From DASUPK01 sp963743575 (GTDB taxonomy: Bacteria; Actinomycetota; Thermoleophilia; Solirubrobacterales; 70-9): a stretch of DNA of 64,000 bases. A program made the translations under genes and the position numbers. A model generated the notes under the pieces. It ran no database searches. It worked only from the letters and a program-made list of their open reading frames with translations, and was not told the origin of the DNA. Positions within the stretch are counted from its first letter, which is position 1; each line of letters starts with the position of its first letter. Location: contig CAVUQC010000007.1 in NCBI GenBank assembly GCA_963743575.1, forward strand, positions 62,001 through 126,000, read 5' to 3'. Shown here one piece after another: positions 15,959 to 23,668 of the stretch.

Positions 15959-17620
15959 CTATTCCCACTCGATGGTGCCGGGCGGCTTCGAGGTGAGGTC
16001 CAGCGTGACGCGGTTGACTCCTCGGACCTCGTTGATGATGCGGGCCGAGACGCGCTCCAGCAGGTCGTAGGGAAGGCGGGCCCAGTCGGCGGTCATCGCG
16101 TCGTCTGAGGTGACGGCGCGGATCACGATCGGATGCGCGTAGGAGCGCTCGTCGCCCTGCACGCCGACCGAGCGTACGACCGGCAGGACGCAGAACGACT
16201 GCCAGAGCTCGCGGTACAGGCCCGCGGCGCGGATCTCCTCCTGGAGGATCGCGTCGGCCTCGCGAACGATCTCGAGGCGCTCGCGTGTGACCTCACCGCC
16301 GACAACGCGGATGGCAAGGCCGGGCCCCGGGAAGGGCTGGCGCCAGACGAAGCGCTCGGGCAACCCGAGCTCAGCCGCGACGGCGCGGACCTCGTCCTTG
16401 AAGAGCATCCGCAGCGGCTCCACCAGCTCCATCTCCATGTCCTCGGGCAGGCCGCCGACGTTGTGGTGGGACTTGATCGTCGCCGCTGCCCGGCCGTCAC
16501 CGCCCGACTCGATCACGTCCGAGTAGAGGGTGCCCTGGACGAGGAAGCGTGCGTCCTCGACCTTGCCGGCCTCCTCCTCGAAGACGCGGATGAACTCCTC
16601 GCCGATGATCTTGCGCTTGGTCTCAGGGTCGTCGACTCCCGCGAGGCGGTTGAGGAAGCGGTCGGCCGCGTCGACGTGGACGAGCTGGATGCCGTGCTCC
16701 TCGCGGAAGGCCGTGACGACCTGCTCGGCCTCGTCCTTCCGCATCATCCCGTGGTCCACGAAGACGCAGACCAGCCGATCGCCGATCGCGCGATGGACGA
16801 GCAGCGCCGCAGTGGCCGAGTCCACCCCGCCGGAGAGCCCGCAGATCGCGCGGGCGTCGCCCACCTGCGCCTGGATCGCCGAGACCTGCTCCTCGATCAC
16901 GGAGGCTGGCGACCACTTCTCGCGGCAACCGGCGACGTCGCGGAGGAAGCGCGTGAGGATCTCGGTCCCGTAAGGGGTGTGGACCACCTCAGGGTGAAAC
17001 TGGATCCCGTAGAGGCCCTTCTCGGTGCTCTCGAAGGCGGCGACGGGCGACTCGGTGCTGGAGGCGAGCGCTGCAAAGCCCGGCGGTGGCTCGAAGACGG
17101 TGTCGCGGTGGCTCATCCAGCACTGCTGCTCGGCGGGGAGGCCCTCGAGCAGCTTGCCTCCCCCGTCGCGGAGGGTGAGCTGGCTGCGGCCGAACTCGCC
17201 GGCGGGGGCCTGCTCGACCCGGCCGCCGAGCTCGTGGACCATCAGCTGCATGCCGTAACAGATGCCCAGCACCGGGATGCCGAGGTCGAGCAGCTCCTTG
17301 CGAAGGGCAGGGGCGCCCTCCGCGTAGACGGAGGCGGGGCCGCCGGAGAGCACAAGGCCCTTGGGCCCGCGCTCCTTGATTCGCTCGAGCGGGGTGTCGT
17401 GCGGGAGCAGCTCGCTGAAGACGCCGCACTCGCGGATACGCCTGGCGATCAGCTGGGAGTACTGGCCGCCGAAGTCGAGAACGAGCACCTCCTCCGTCGC
17501 CTGCGCGGGCCCGAGCTTGGAGACCTCGCGAAGCTCCGGCTCGGCGCCGGGAACAGATCGCTCGGGAACGTGGACCCGAGCCTGGGTGTCGTCAGAGGCG
17601 GCGCCAGCCGCTTCAGTCAT
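15959..17620 (-). CDS. guaA: GMP synthase (glutamine-hydrolysing)
   Basis: GuaA converts XMP, glutamine and ATP to GMP. A class I amidotransferase domain (Cys in LGICYGMQLM, FHPEV) is followed by the ATP-pyrophosphatase loop CGLSGGVDSA and the dimerisation domain ending LTSKPPGTIEWE. It has an extra N-terminal segment of about 40 residues before EEVLVLDFGGQYSQLIARR, so a later start is possible, but the ATG at 17620 overlaps the guaB3 stop by 8 bp and fits coupling. Confidence 0.96.
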   Translation of the reverse strand: MTEAAGAASDDTQARVHVPERSVPGAEPELREVSKLGPAQATEEVLVLDFGGQYSQLIARRIRECGVFSELLPHDTPLERIKERGPKGLVLSGGPASVYAEGAPALRKELLDLGIPVLGICYGMQLMVHELGGRVEQAPAGEFGRSQLTLRDGGGKLLEGLPAEQQCWMSHRDTVFEPPPGFAALASSTESPVAAFESTEKGLYGIQFHPEVVHTPYGTEILTRFLRDVAGCREKWSPASVIEEQVSAIQAQVGDARAICGLSGGVDSATAALLVHRAIGDRLVCVFVDHGMMRKDEAEQVVTAFREEHGIQLVHVDAADRFLNRLAGVDDPETKRKIIGEEFIRVFEEEAGKVEDARFLVQGTLYSDVIESGGDGRAAATIKSHHNVGGLPEDMEMELVEPLRMLFKDEVRAVAAELGLPERFVWRQPFPGPGLAIRVVGGEVTRERLEIVREADAILQEEIRAAGLYRELWQSFCVLPVVRSVGVQGDERSYAHPIVIRAVTSDDAMTADWARLPYDLLERVSARIINEVRGVNRVTLDLTSKPPGTIEWE

Positions 17621-18818
17621 CGCTGACGGCCACCGCCGCCGCGACCGTGGCCCGACCGTTCGAGCCCATCCCGACGGACTGCTCGCGCTGGAGCTGCTTG
17701 CCCTCGGACATCAGGGCCGGCGCGACCATCACCTCGGCGCGATGGAACTCGGGGATGTCGGCATACCCGGTGGTCGCCATCGAGGTCCGCAGCGCGCCCA
17801 TCAGGTTGAAGGTGCCGTCGTTCTCCTGGGCGGGACCCATGAGGATCTCCTCGAGCGTGCCGTCCTGGTGGGTGGACACACGGGCGCCGCGCGGGAGCGA
17901 GGGGTGGAAGGTCGCCATCCCCCAGTGGAAGCCGCGGCCGGGAGCCTCCTTGGCGCGCGCCAGAGGCGAGCCGACCATCACCGCGTCCGCTCCCATGGCG
18001 ATCGCCTTGGAGACGTCGCCACCGGTGCGCATGCCGCCATCGGCGATCACGTTGCAGTAGTTGCCCGTCTCCATCATGTGCTGCCCGCGGGCGGCGGCCA
18101 CGTCGGCGATCGCGGTCGCCTGCGGGACGCCGATCCCGAGCACGCCACGAGTGGTGCAGGCGGCGCCGGGCCCGACGCCGACCAGGACACCGACGGCGCC
18201 GGTCCGCATCAGGTGGAGTCCGGTGTTGTAGGAGGCGCAGCCGCCGACGACGCAGGGGACGTCGAGCGCGGCGATGAACTCCTTCAGGTTGAGCGGCTCG
18301 GTCTGGGTCGAGACGTGCTCGGCCGAGATCACGGTCCCCTGGATGACGAGGATGTCCAGACCGGCCTCGAGCGCGACCTCGTGATACTCCCCGACCTTCT
18401 GCGGGGTGAGCGATCCGCAGGCCACCGCGCCGGCGGCCTTGATCTCCTCGATCCGCTTCGCCATCAGCTCGGGCTTGACGGGCTCCGCGTAGATCTCCTG
18501 CATGATCTTCGTGGCGACCGGCTTGGGCGCCGCGGCGATCTCGTCGAGCTTCTCGTCCGCGTTCTCGTAGCGGGACCAGATGCCCTCCAGGTTGAGGACG
18601 CCAAGCCCGCCGAGCTCGCCGATCAGGCCGGCGGTCTTCGGGCTGACGACGCCGTCCATCGCGGAGGCGAGGAGCGGCAGCTCGAAGCGGTACGGACCGA
18701 GGGTCCAGGTGATGTCGATGTCGTCGGGGTCGCGCGTCCTCCGGGACGGGACGATCGCGATGTCATCGAAGCCGTATGCCCTGCGGCCCTTCTTGCCGCG
18801 GCCGATCTCTACTTCCAT
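17613..18818 (-). CDS. guaB3: GuaB3-type IMP dehydrogenase-related protein
   Basis: The protein is a TIM-barrel IMPDH-family enzyme of 401 residues without the CBS pair of ordinary GuaB. It has the N-terminal RRAYGFDDIAIVPSRRTRD typical of the GuaB3 family in actinobacteria and cyanobacteria, the loop with catalytic Cys (GPGAACTTRGVLGIGVPQ) and ADGGMRTGGDVSKAIAMGADAVM. It precedes guaA, so a role in IMP to XMP conversion is likely. A terminator hairpin stands 28 nt before its ATG. Confidence 0.93.
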   Translation of the reverse strand: MEVEIGRGKKGRRAYGFDDIAIVPSRRTRDPDDIDITWTLGPYRFELPLLASAMDGVVSPKTAGLIGELGGLGVLNLEGIWSRYENADEKLDEIAAAPKPVATKIMQEIYAEPVKPELMAKRIEEIKAAGAVACGSLTPQKVGEYHEVALEAGLDILVIQGTVISAEHVSTQTEPLNLKEFIAALDVPCVVGGCASYNTGLHLMRTGAVGVLVGVGPGAACTTRGVLGIGVPQATAIADVAAARGQHMMETGNYCNVIADGGMRTGGDVSKAIAMGADAVMVGSPLARAKEAPGRGFHWGMATFHPSLPRGARVSTHQDGTLEEILMGPAQENDGTFNLMGALRTSMATTGYADIPEFHRAEVMVAPALMSEGKQLQREQSVGMGSNGRATVAAAVAVSDD

Positions 18819-18846
18819 TGGCCCACCCTACGTTCGTTCGCGGACG

Positions 18847-18868
18847 AAAAAACCCCGCGTCGCGGGGC
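18847..18868 (-). terminator. terminator in the guaB3-guaA leader
   Basis: On the minus strand CCCCGCG-A-CGCGGGG is followed by TTTTTT, a good intrinsic terminator. The next upstream minus gene ends at 19702 beyond an opposite-strand gene, so the hairpin most likely attenuates the guaB3-guaA transcript itself. Confidence 0.7.
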
Positions 18869-19080
18869 CAGAAATGCGGTGCTAGCGGCGTTTCGGAGGT
18901 CCTTCACCAACGCCCTGCTGAGGATAACAGCGGTCAACACGCGCCCCTCGGGGCGAACCCCGCTCGGCGCGAGGAAAAGCTCCTCACCACTCGACCTCCG
19001 GTGAGTTCCTCCGGATATCCCGGAACAACTAACCAGATGCCCCCATGGGTGTTTCCCCGCGCCATATGATTCGGACCGAA
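18869..19080 (-). promoter_or_regulatory. structured leader region upstream of guaB3
   Basis: Read on the minus strand this stretch has several short inverted repeats (GTTCC...GGAAC, CTCACC...GGTGAG, CGCCCC...GGGGCG, GGCGTT...AACGCC) ahead of the terminator. A TATCCT box near 18925 could start a leader of about 100 nt. I cannot match it to a known riboswitch class. It also forms the upstream region of the plus-strand gene at 19110. Confidence 0.35.
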
Positions 19081-19109
19081 GGGAGAAGGACCGATGCAGG
19101 AGGTGGGCC

Positions 19110-19655
19110 GTGACGGGGAAGGTTCGGGCCAATCTGACCTACGCGAACGTGATGGCGACGGTAGCTGTCTTCCTGGCTCTTGGTGGTGGCGCAATCGCCG
19201 CGACTCATCTGGGTAAGAACGTCGTCGGAACGAAGCAGATCAAGAACAGCGCAGTCAATGCGGCGAAGATCCAAGACAGCGCAGTGAACGGGTCGAAGGT
19301 CCAGGATCAGTCGTTGACCGCCGCCGACATCAACCCCTCGGGCCTGAACTTCGCACCCGCTGGTCTGTTCGGGAGCCCCGGCGGCAGCTTTAGTCAGGGC
19401 GTGGTCAACGTCAGTTGTGTGCTCGGCGAACTCAGCCTGTTCGCCGGCAACACCTACCCCAACTCCATGCTTCCGGCCGACGGCCGGCTGCTGAATATCT
19501 CCTCGAATACGTTCCTGTTCTCCCTGCTGGGCACGACGTACGGTGGCAATGGGGTCAATAACTTTGCACTGCCTGACCTCCGGGGTGCGGAGCCGAAGGG
19601 CGCGGGCCCGCACGGCGCCCGCTACGTGATCTGCGTCAACGGCGTTTTCCCGTAG
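19110..19655 (+). CDS. exported protein with phage tail-collar domain
   Basis: AGGAGG lies 6 nt before the GTG start. The N-terminal TM segment (VMATVAVFLALGGGAIAAT) is followed by repeats such as IKNSAVNAAKIQDSAVNGSKVQD, then a tail-collar domain (GELSLFAGNTYPNSMLPADGRLLNIS, FLFSLLGTTYGGNGVNNFALPDLRG) of the kind found in phage tail fibres and microcystin-dependent proteins. It is chromosomal and isolated, with no phage genes nearby, so it is probably a surface protein. Function unknown. Confidence 0.75.
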   Translation: MTGKVRANLTYANVMATVAVFLALGGGAIAATHLGKNVVGTKQIKNSAVNAAKIQDSAVNGSKVQDQSLTAADINPSGLNFAPAGLFGSPGGSFSQGVVNVSCVLGELSLFAGNTYPNSMLPADGRLLNISSNTFLFSLLGTTYGGNGVNNFALPDLRGAEPKGAGPHGARYVICVNGVFP

Positions 19656-19701
19656 GGCATCGTCGGGGTTCGCACCACACACCTCTGACGACGAGGAAAA
19701 G

Positions 19702-20661
19702 CTAGACCTTGGCCGGAGCTTCGAGCTCGCGCGCCTCGACACCAGGCAGCAGGCGCTCCACCTCGGCCGGGTCGATGCTGCCCGCGCCGAAGTGCTGCGT
19801 GGACTCGGCGCCGCAGGCGACCGCGAAGCGCAGGCATTCCTCGGGGGAGCGCTCGTCGTAGCGAGCGGCGACGAAGCCGGCGAGGAACGCGTCCCCGGAG
19901 CCGACGGTCGCCACCGGCTCGACCGACGGCGCAGTCACCTCGTAGGCATGGCGCTTCTCGTCGGAGCAGAGCAGCGACGCAACGCAGCCCTCGGGCCGGG
20001 TGATCACCGCATCGGTAGCCCCGAGCTCGACCAGGCTGCCCAGGCCGAGGAGGGCGTCCTCGCGGTCGTTGAACTCGTGGCCGACGGCGCCCTCGGCCTC
20101 CCGGGCGTTCGGGGTCACGGCCGAGGGACCGGCGCGGAGGGAGGCGAGCAGCGGCTCGCCCTCGCTGTCGACGATCGTCTCGACGCCGATTCCCTTCAGC
20201 TCCTCGACGATTCGCGCCGAGAAGGCCGGCGGCACCGACGGCGGCAGGCTCCCGGCGATCGCGCAGATCCGCGCGCCGCGGGCCAGGTAGAGCAGCTTCT
20301 CGAGGAAGCGATCGAGCTCCTCGGAGGTGACGTCCGGGCCGCGCTCGTTGATCTCGGTCTGCTCGCCGGACGTCGGGTCCACGACGGCGAGGTTCGTCCT
20401 GGACTCGCCGGCGATCCAGGTGAAGTCGGTGAGGATGGACTCCTCGGCGAGGCGCTCCATCAGCCTCGCTCCGGTCGGGCCGCCCGCCAGCCCGGTGGCG
20501 ATCACCGGCCGGTCGAGGAGCTTCAGCGCACGGGCGACGTTGACGCCCTTGCCGCCGGCGACAGTGCTCGCCTCGACGGCGCGATGGCGGTGGCCCTGCC
20601 GGAAGCTCGGGACCGCGACGGTCCGGTCGATCGCCGCATTTAGGGTCACGGTGAGGATCAT
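19702..20661 (-). CDS. PfkB-family hexose-phosphate kinase (FruK/LacC type)
   Basis: The start MILTVTLNAAIDRTV, the GGKGVNVARALKLL motif and the C-terminal VGSGDAFLAGF with catalytic Asp are those of 1-phosphofructokinase or tagatose-6-phosphate kinases. No PTS genes are nearby, so 6-phosphofructokinase activity (Pfk2-like) is also possible. Its ATG overlaps the stop of the carboxypeptidase gene (ATGA). Confidence 0.85.
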   Translation of the reverse strand: MILTVTLNAAIDRTVAVPSFRQGHRHRAVEASTVAGGKGVNVARALKLLDRPVIATGLAGGPTGARLMERLAEESILTDFTWIAGESRTNLAVVDPTSGEQTEINERGPDVTSEELDRFLEKLLYLARGARICAIAGSLPPSVPPAFSARIVEELKGIGVETIVDSEGEPLLASLRAGPSAVTPNAREAEGAVGHEFNDREDALLGLGSLVELGATDAVITRPEGCVASLLCSDEKRHAYEVTAPSVEPVATVGSGDAFLAGFVAARYDERSPEECLRFAVACGAESTQHFGAGSIDPAEVERLLPGVEARELEAPAKV

Positions 20662-22025
20662 CCGGCGCCTCCCTTCCGCTCCGCTCTCTCGCGCCTCCTG
20701 CGCATTCGCTCCTCGTGCATCCTGCGCCTCTCTTCCGGGGTCCTCTGTCTCGGGGCCTGACGCCGGGCACCGTTTCCATCGGCCTGTGGCGTGGTCGCCT
20801 CCGGCTCACTCGCCACATGCCGTCGTCTCATCAGCAGCACACCTAGGAGTATCACGATCGCCCCTAACACCAGGAGAACGATTGGATTCTTGGCGAACGA
20901 GGTCGCCTTGTCGAACGTCGTGGCGGCGCCCACCGCGCTGGCGGCGACGAGGGGGCTGTCGGCCGCGGGCTTGCCGTCCACGCTGACCGTCACGCGCCCC
21001 AGCACCTGGCCCTTCTCCACCGCGCCGCTGACCTGATCGGGTGCGGTCACGCGTGTGGTGACGTGCTGGCCCTGCCGGAGGTTGATCGGGAGCGCCCGCT
21101 GGGCGACCAGCGAGAGGTTCTCGCTGCGGTAGTCGAGCTTCGGATCCGCGAGCTGCTCACCCTGGTTGACCGGCCGAACCGGGTGGTACAGCGAGAATCC
21201 GTATTGGAGGAGCCTCAGGGTGTCGGCATCGCGGGTCGGCTCGTCCGGAGTGCCGAGCACCGCGGAGATCAGGGTCGTCGAGTCCTGGGTGCCCGAGCCG
21301 ACCAGGACATAGCCGGCACCGAGGGTGTGCCCCGTCTTCACCCCGTTGATCCAGGGGACCGAATTGAGCAGGGTGTCGCGGGTGGTCACCGTCCGTGGGT
21401 GGTCGCCGCTGCTCAGCGTTGCCGCCGGCGTGTCGACGATCCGCGCGAAGAGCTTGTCACGGAGCAGGATCGAAGCGAGGGTGACCAGGTCGTGCGCGGT
21501 CGAGTAGTTGTGGGGGTCGTCGAGACCGATCGGGTTGGCGTAGCTGGTGTTCGTCAACCGCAGCCGATGGGCCGCCTGGTTCATCCGCTGCACGAAGGCC
21601 GGCACCGATCCGGACACGCCGACCGCCAGGGTCTCGGCCGCGTCCGAGGCGCTCGGCAGCAGCAGGCCGTAGAGCAGGTCGCGAACCCGCATCCGCTCGC
21701 CCGGCCGGAGGCCCAGCGTGACCTCGGCGGATGCGCTCGGGTGGTAGGCGGGCACGGCGATCATCTGGCTCGGCTTCAGGTTCTTCAGCGCCAGGTACGC
21801 CGTCATCAGCTTCGTGGTGCTCGCGATCGGCAGGCGCTTGTTGGGCGACTTGCTCGCGAGGACGGAGTCGTCGCGAGGGTCGATCAGGATCCAGGCCTTC
21901 GCGTCGAGCTTCGGTCCGCTCGAGGCGACCCCCGAGGCAGCCGGGCCGACCAGGAGGAGCGCCAGGACGAGCGCGACGCACGCGCGCACGGACCACCTGC
22001 CCCGCCTGCCGAAGATTCCGGGCAC
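20658..22025 (-). CDS. D-alanyl-D-alanine carboxypeptidase (DacA/DacF family)
   Basis: It is a penicillin-binding serine peptidase with an N-terminal signal segment, SxxK motif STTK (residues 69-72) and KTG (230-232), followed by a C-terminal beta domain, a TM segment near 365-385 and a very basic cytoplasmic tail (EERRRMHEERMRRRRERAERK). The second motif reads SAS (125-127) where the family has SxN, an unusual substitution. It trims the terminal D-Ala from peptidoglycan stem peptides. GTG start 2 bp after the LysM gene. Confidence 0.88.
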   Translation of the reverse strand: MPGIFGRRGRWSVRACVALVLALLLVGPAASGVASSGPKLDAKAWILIDPRDDSVLASKSPNKRLPIASTTKLMTAYLALKNLKPSQMIAVPAYHPSASAEVTLGLRPGERMRVRDLLYGLLLPSASDAAETLAVGVSGSVPAFVQRMNQAAHRLRLTNTSYANPIGLDDPHNYSTAHDLVTLASILLRDKLFARIVDTPAATLSSGDHPRTVTTRDTLLNSVPWINGVKTGHTLGAGYVLVGSGTQDSTTLISAVLGTPDEPTRDADTLRLLQYGFSLYHPVRPVNQGEQLADPKLDYRSENLSLVAQRALPINLRQGQHVTTRVTAPDQVSGAVEKGQVLGRVTVSVDGKPAADSPLVAASAVGAATTFDKATSFAKNPIVLLVLGAIVILLGVLLMRRRHVASEPEATTPQADGNGARRQAPRQRTPEERRRMHEERMRRRRERAERKGGAG

Positions 22026-22027
22026 CG

Positions 22028-22345
22028 TCAGCGCAACGCTATCCGCTGACCCTCGAGCAGGGTCTGCGGATCGATGTCCGGGTTGAGGGCCTGGAGCTTC
22101 GCCTGGTCGATGCCGGTCTTGATCGAGATCGCTCCCAGCGTGTCGCCTGGCTGGACGACCCAGACGCCCTTGCGGATCGCCCGCCGCCCCGCCTTGCTGA
22201 CGTGGGCCTTGTGCTGCGAGTTGCCGTTGCTGTCCCCTCCGCCTCCGCCCGAGGTCGCCACGACTGCGACCACCAGGACGACGGCTCCGATCAGGGCCAG
22301 AACAGCGAACACGCGGACGAATTGATTCGGCTTGTAGTCCGGCAT
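22028..22345 (-). CDS. membrane-anchored LysM protein
   Basis: A TM segment (VFAVLALIGAVVLVVAVVATS) is followed by a Gly/Ser linker and one LysM domain (WVVQPGDTLGAISIKTGIDQAKLQALNPDIDPQTLLEGQRIAL), which binds GlcNAc in peptidoglycan. At 105 residues it has no catalytic domain. It lies directly upstream of the D,D-carboxypeptidase, suggesting it localises or assists wall enzymes. Confidence 0.88.
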   Translation of the reverse strand: MPDYKPNQFVRVFAVLALIGAVVLVVAVVATSGGGGGDSNGNSQHKAHVSKAGRRAIRKGVWVVQPGDTLGAISIKTGIDQAKLQALNPDIDPQTLLEGQRIALR

Positions 22346-22374
22346 TCGAGGGCTCGACAGGGTACTGCCGTGGA

Positions 22375-23205
22375 CTACTTAACCAGGCTCCAGACGGCGT
22401 CGCGAAGCTCCTCCGCCGCCGCCCCCGGATCGTTCGCTCCGGCGATGCTGCGTGCCGCGGCCACCAGGACCGACGCGGGCCTCCCCGGCGACAGCGCCGG
22501 ACCGAGGTCCTCCGGCTTGCCGCCCTGGGCGCCGATCCCCGGAATCAGGAAGACCGAGTCGGGCATCAGCTCCCGCAACCGGCCGAGGTGCTGCGGCGCT
22601 GTGGCGCCGACCACCGCGCCCACCCCGGAGAGCCCGGAGGACCCGGCGAGTCTCGGAGCGCTCTCGTTCACCAGGGCCGCAAGCTCCTCGTGCAGTGGCC
22701 GATCCCCCAGCTGCGCGTCCTGAAGGCGTGCCGCACCCGGGTTCGAGGTCCGCACCAACAGGAAGATCCCGGCGCCCGCGCCCGCGGCGGCCTCGACCAG
22801 GACCTCGATCTCATCCTCGCCGAGCAGCGGATTGGCGGTGAACGCGTCGGCGCCGAGACCGGGAACGGCGCCCCAGGGCGTCTCGGTCTCGCCCACCAGG
22901 GCCTGGCCGTAGGCCCTCGCAGTGACCGGGACGTCGCCCCGCTTGCCGTCAGCGACCACCAGCAGCCCGGCCCGCTGGGCGGCCGTGCAGACCTGCTCCA
23001 GCGCACGCCAGCCTGGCGCCCCGAGCCGCTCGAAGCAGGCGAGCTGCGGCTTCACCGCCACACAGGCAGGACCTGCCGCCTCGATCAGGCCGAGGCAGTG
23101 CTCGTAGACCGCCGAGGCGGCGCGGTCGGCGACATCCGTGAGCGAGCCGCCGGGTGCGTCCTCAGGAGAGAGAGCCGACGGGTCGGGGTCAAGCCCCAGG
23201 CACAC
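22375..23205 (-). CDS. pyrF: orotidine-5'-phosphate decarboxylase, type 2
   Basis: PyrF makes UMP from OMP. The catalytic signature VVADGKRGDVPVTARAYG, the ACVAVKPQLACFE strand and the C-terminal LIPGIGAQGG phosphate loop are those of the mycobacterial/archaeal type 2 enzyme. The GTG at 23205 starts at VCLGLDPD, but homologous N-terminal sequence (SSKPFTDRLAALVEERRSQ) continues upstream to the HU stop without an ATG, GTG or TTG. The real start is therefore unclear. Confidence 0.9.
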   Translation of the reverse strand: MCLGLDPDPSALSPEDAPGGSLTDVADRAASAVYEHCLGLIEAAGPACVAVKPQLACFERLGAPGWRALEQVCTAAQRAGLLVVADGKRGDVPVTARAYGQALVGETETPWGAVPGLGADAFTANPLLGEDEIEVLVEAAAGAGAGIFLLVRTSNPGAARLQDAQLGDRPLHEELAALVNESAPRLAGSSGLSGVGAVVGATAPQHLGRLRELMPDSVFLIPGIGAQGGKPEDLGPALSPGRPASVLVAAARSIAGANDPGAAAEELRDAVWSLVK

Positions 23206-23260
23206 CTGACTGCGGCGCTCCTCGACGAGTGCCGCGAGCCTGTCCGTGAAGGGTTTCGAG

Positions 23261-23542
23261 CTAGCCGCCCTTGACCTTCTTCTTCAGACCGGAGCCGGCC
23301 GAGAATCGGGGAACCTTGCCGCCCGGGATGAAGATCCGCTCGCCCGTGCGCGGGTTCACGCCCTGCCGCGGGCCGCGCTCGGCGACTGCGAACTTGCCGA
23401 AGCCCGTGAAGTTCACCTCGCCACCGCCCTGGAGGACGCCGCCGATGGCGTCCAGGACCGCATCGACCGCCTGGCCCGCCGCCTTCTTGTTGCCGATTCT
23501 GGTGTCGCCTGCGAGCACGTCGAGGAATTCAGCCTTGGTCAC
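23261..23542 (-). CDS. hupB: HU-family DNA-binding protein
   Basis: The 93-residue protein has the HU order MTKAEFLDVLAGD, FTGFGKFAVAERGPRQGVNPRTGERI and a short basic end. HU compacts and bends DNA. AGGAGG lies 7 nt before the GTG start, deciding it over a nearby out-of-frame ATG. A TAGGCT box at 23574-23579 could be its -10. The usual long Lys/Ala tail of actinobacterial HupB is absent. Confidence 0.93.
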   Translation of the reverse strand: MTKAEFLDVLAGDTRIGNKKAAGQAVDAVLDAIGGVLQGGGEVNFTGFGKFAVAERGPRQGVNPRTGERIFIPGGKVPRFSAGSGLKKKVKGG

Positions 23543-23628
23543 GTCATCGCCTCCTGGTCATTGGAGTTCGCCGCGAGCCTAACAGTGGCTGCTGAGGCCA
23601 AAAGTAGCGTTGGGATGCGTTTGTTTTT

Positions 23629-23668
23629 GATGCGGCTTCGCCATCAGATCGCGGCCACAGGCGGCCGC
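23629..23668 (-). repeat. stop-abutting palindromic element, copy C
   Basis: Directly after the pmbA TAG stop the minus strand reads GCGGCCGCCTGTGGCCGCG, a hairpin, then a spacer and GGCGAAGCCGCA. About 31 of 40 positions match the end of copy B at 35304-35343. The rest of 23543-23667 holds the HU promoter region. Confidence 0.65.

Noticed and set aside
17361..19004. 547-codon plus-strand frame opposite guaB3
   Set aside because: No homology features; guaB3 motifs are unmistakable on the other strand.
19110..19655. Prophage remnant
   Set aside because: Only a single collar-domain protein with a TM anchor; neighbours are housekeeping genes and there is no att-like repeat.
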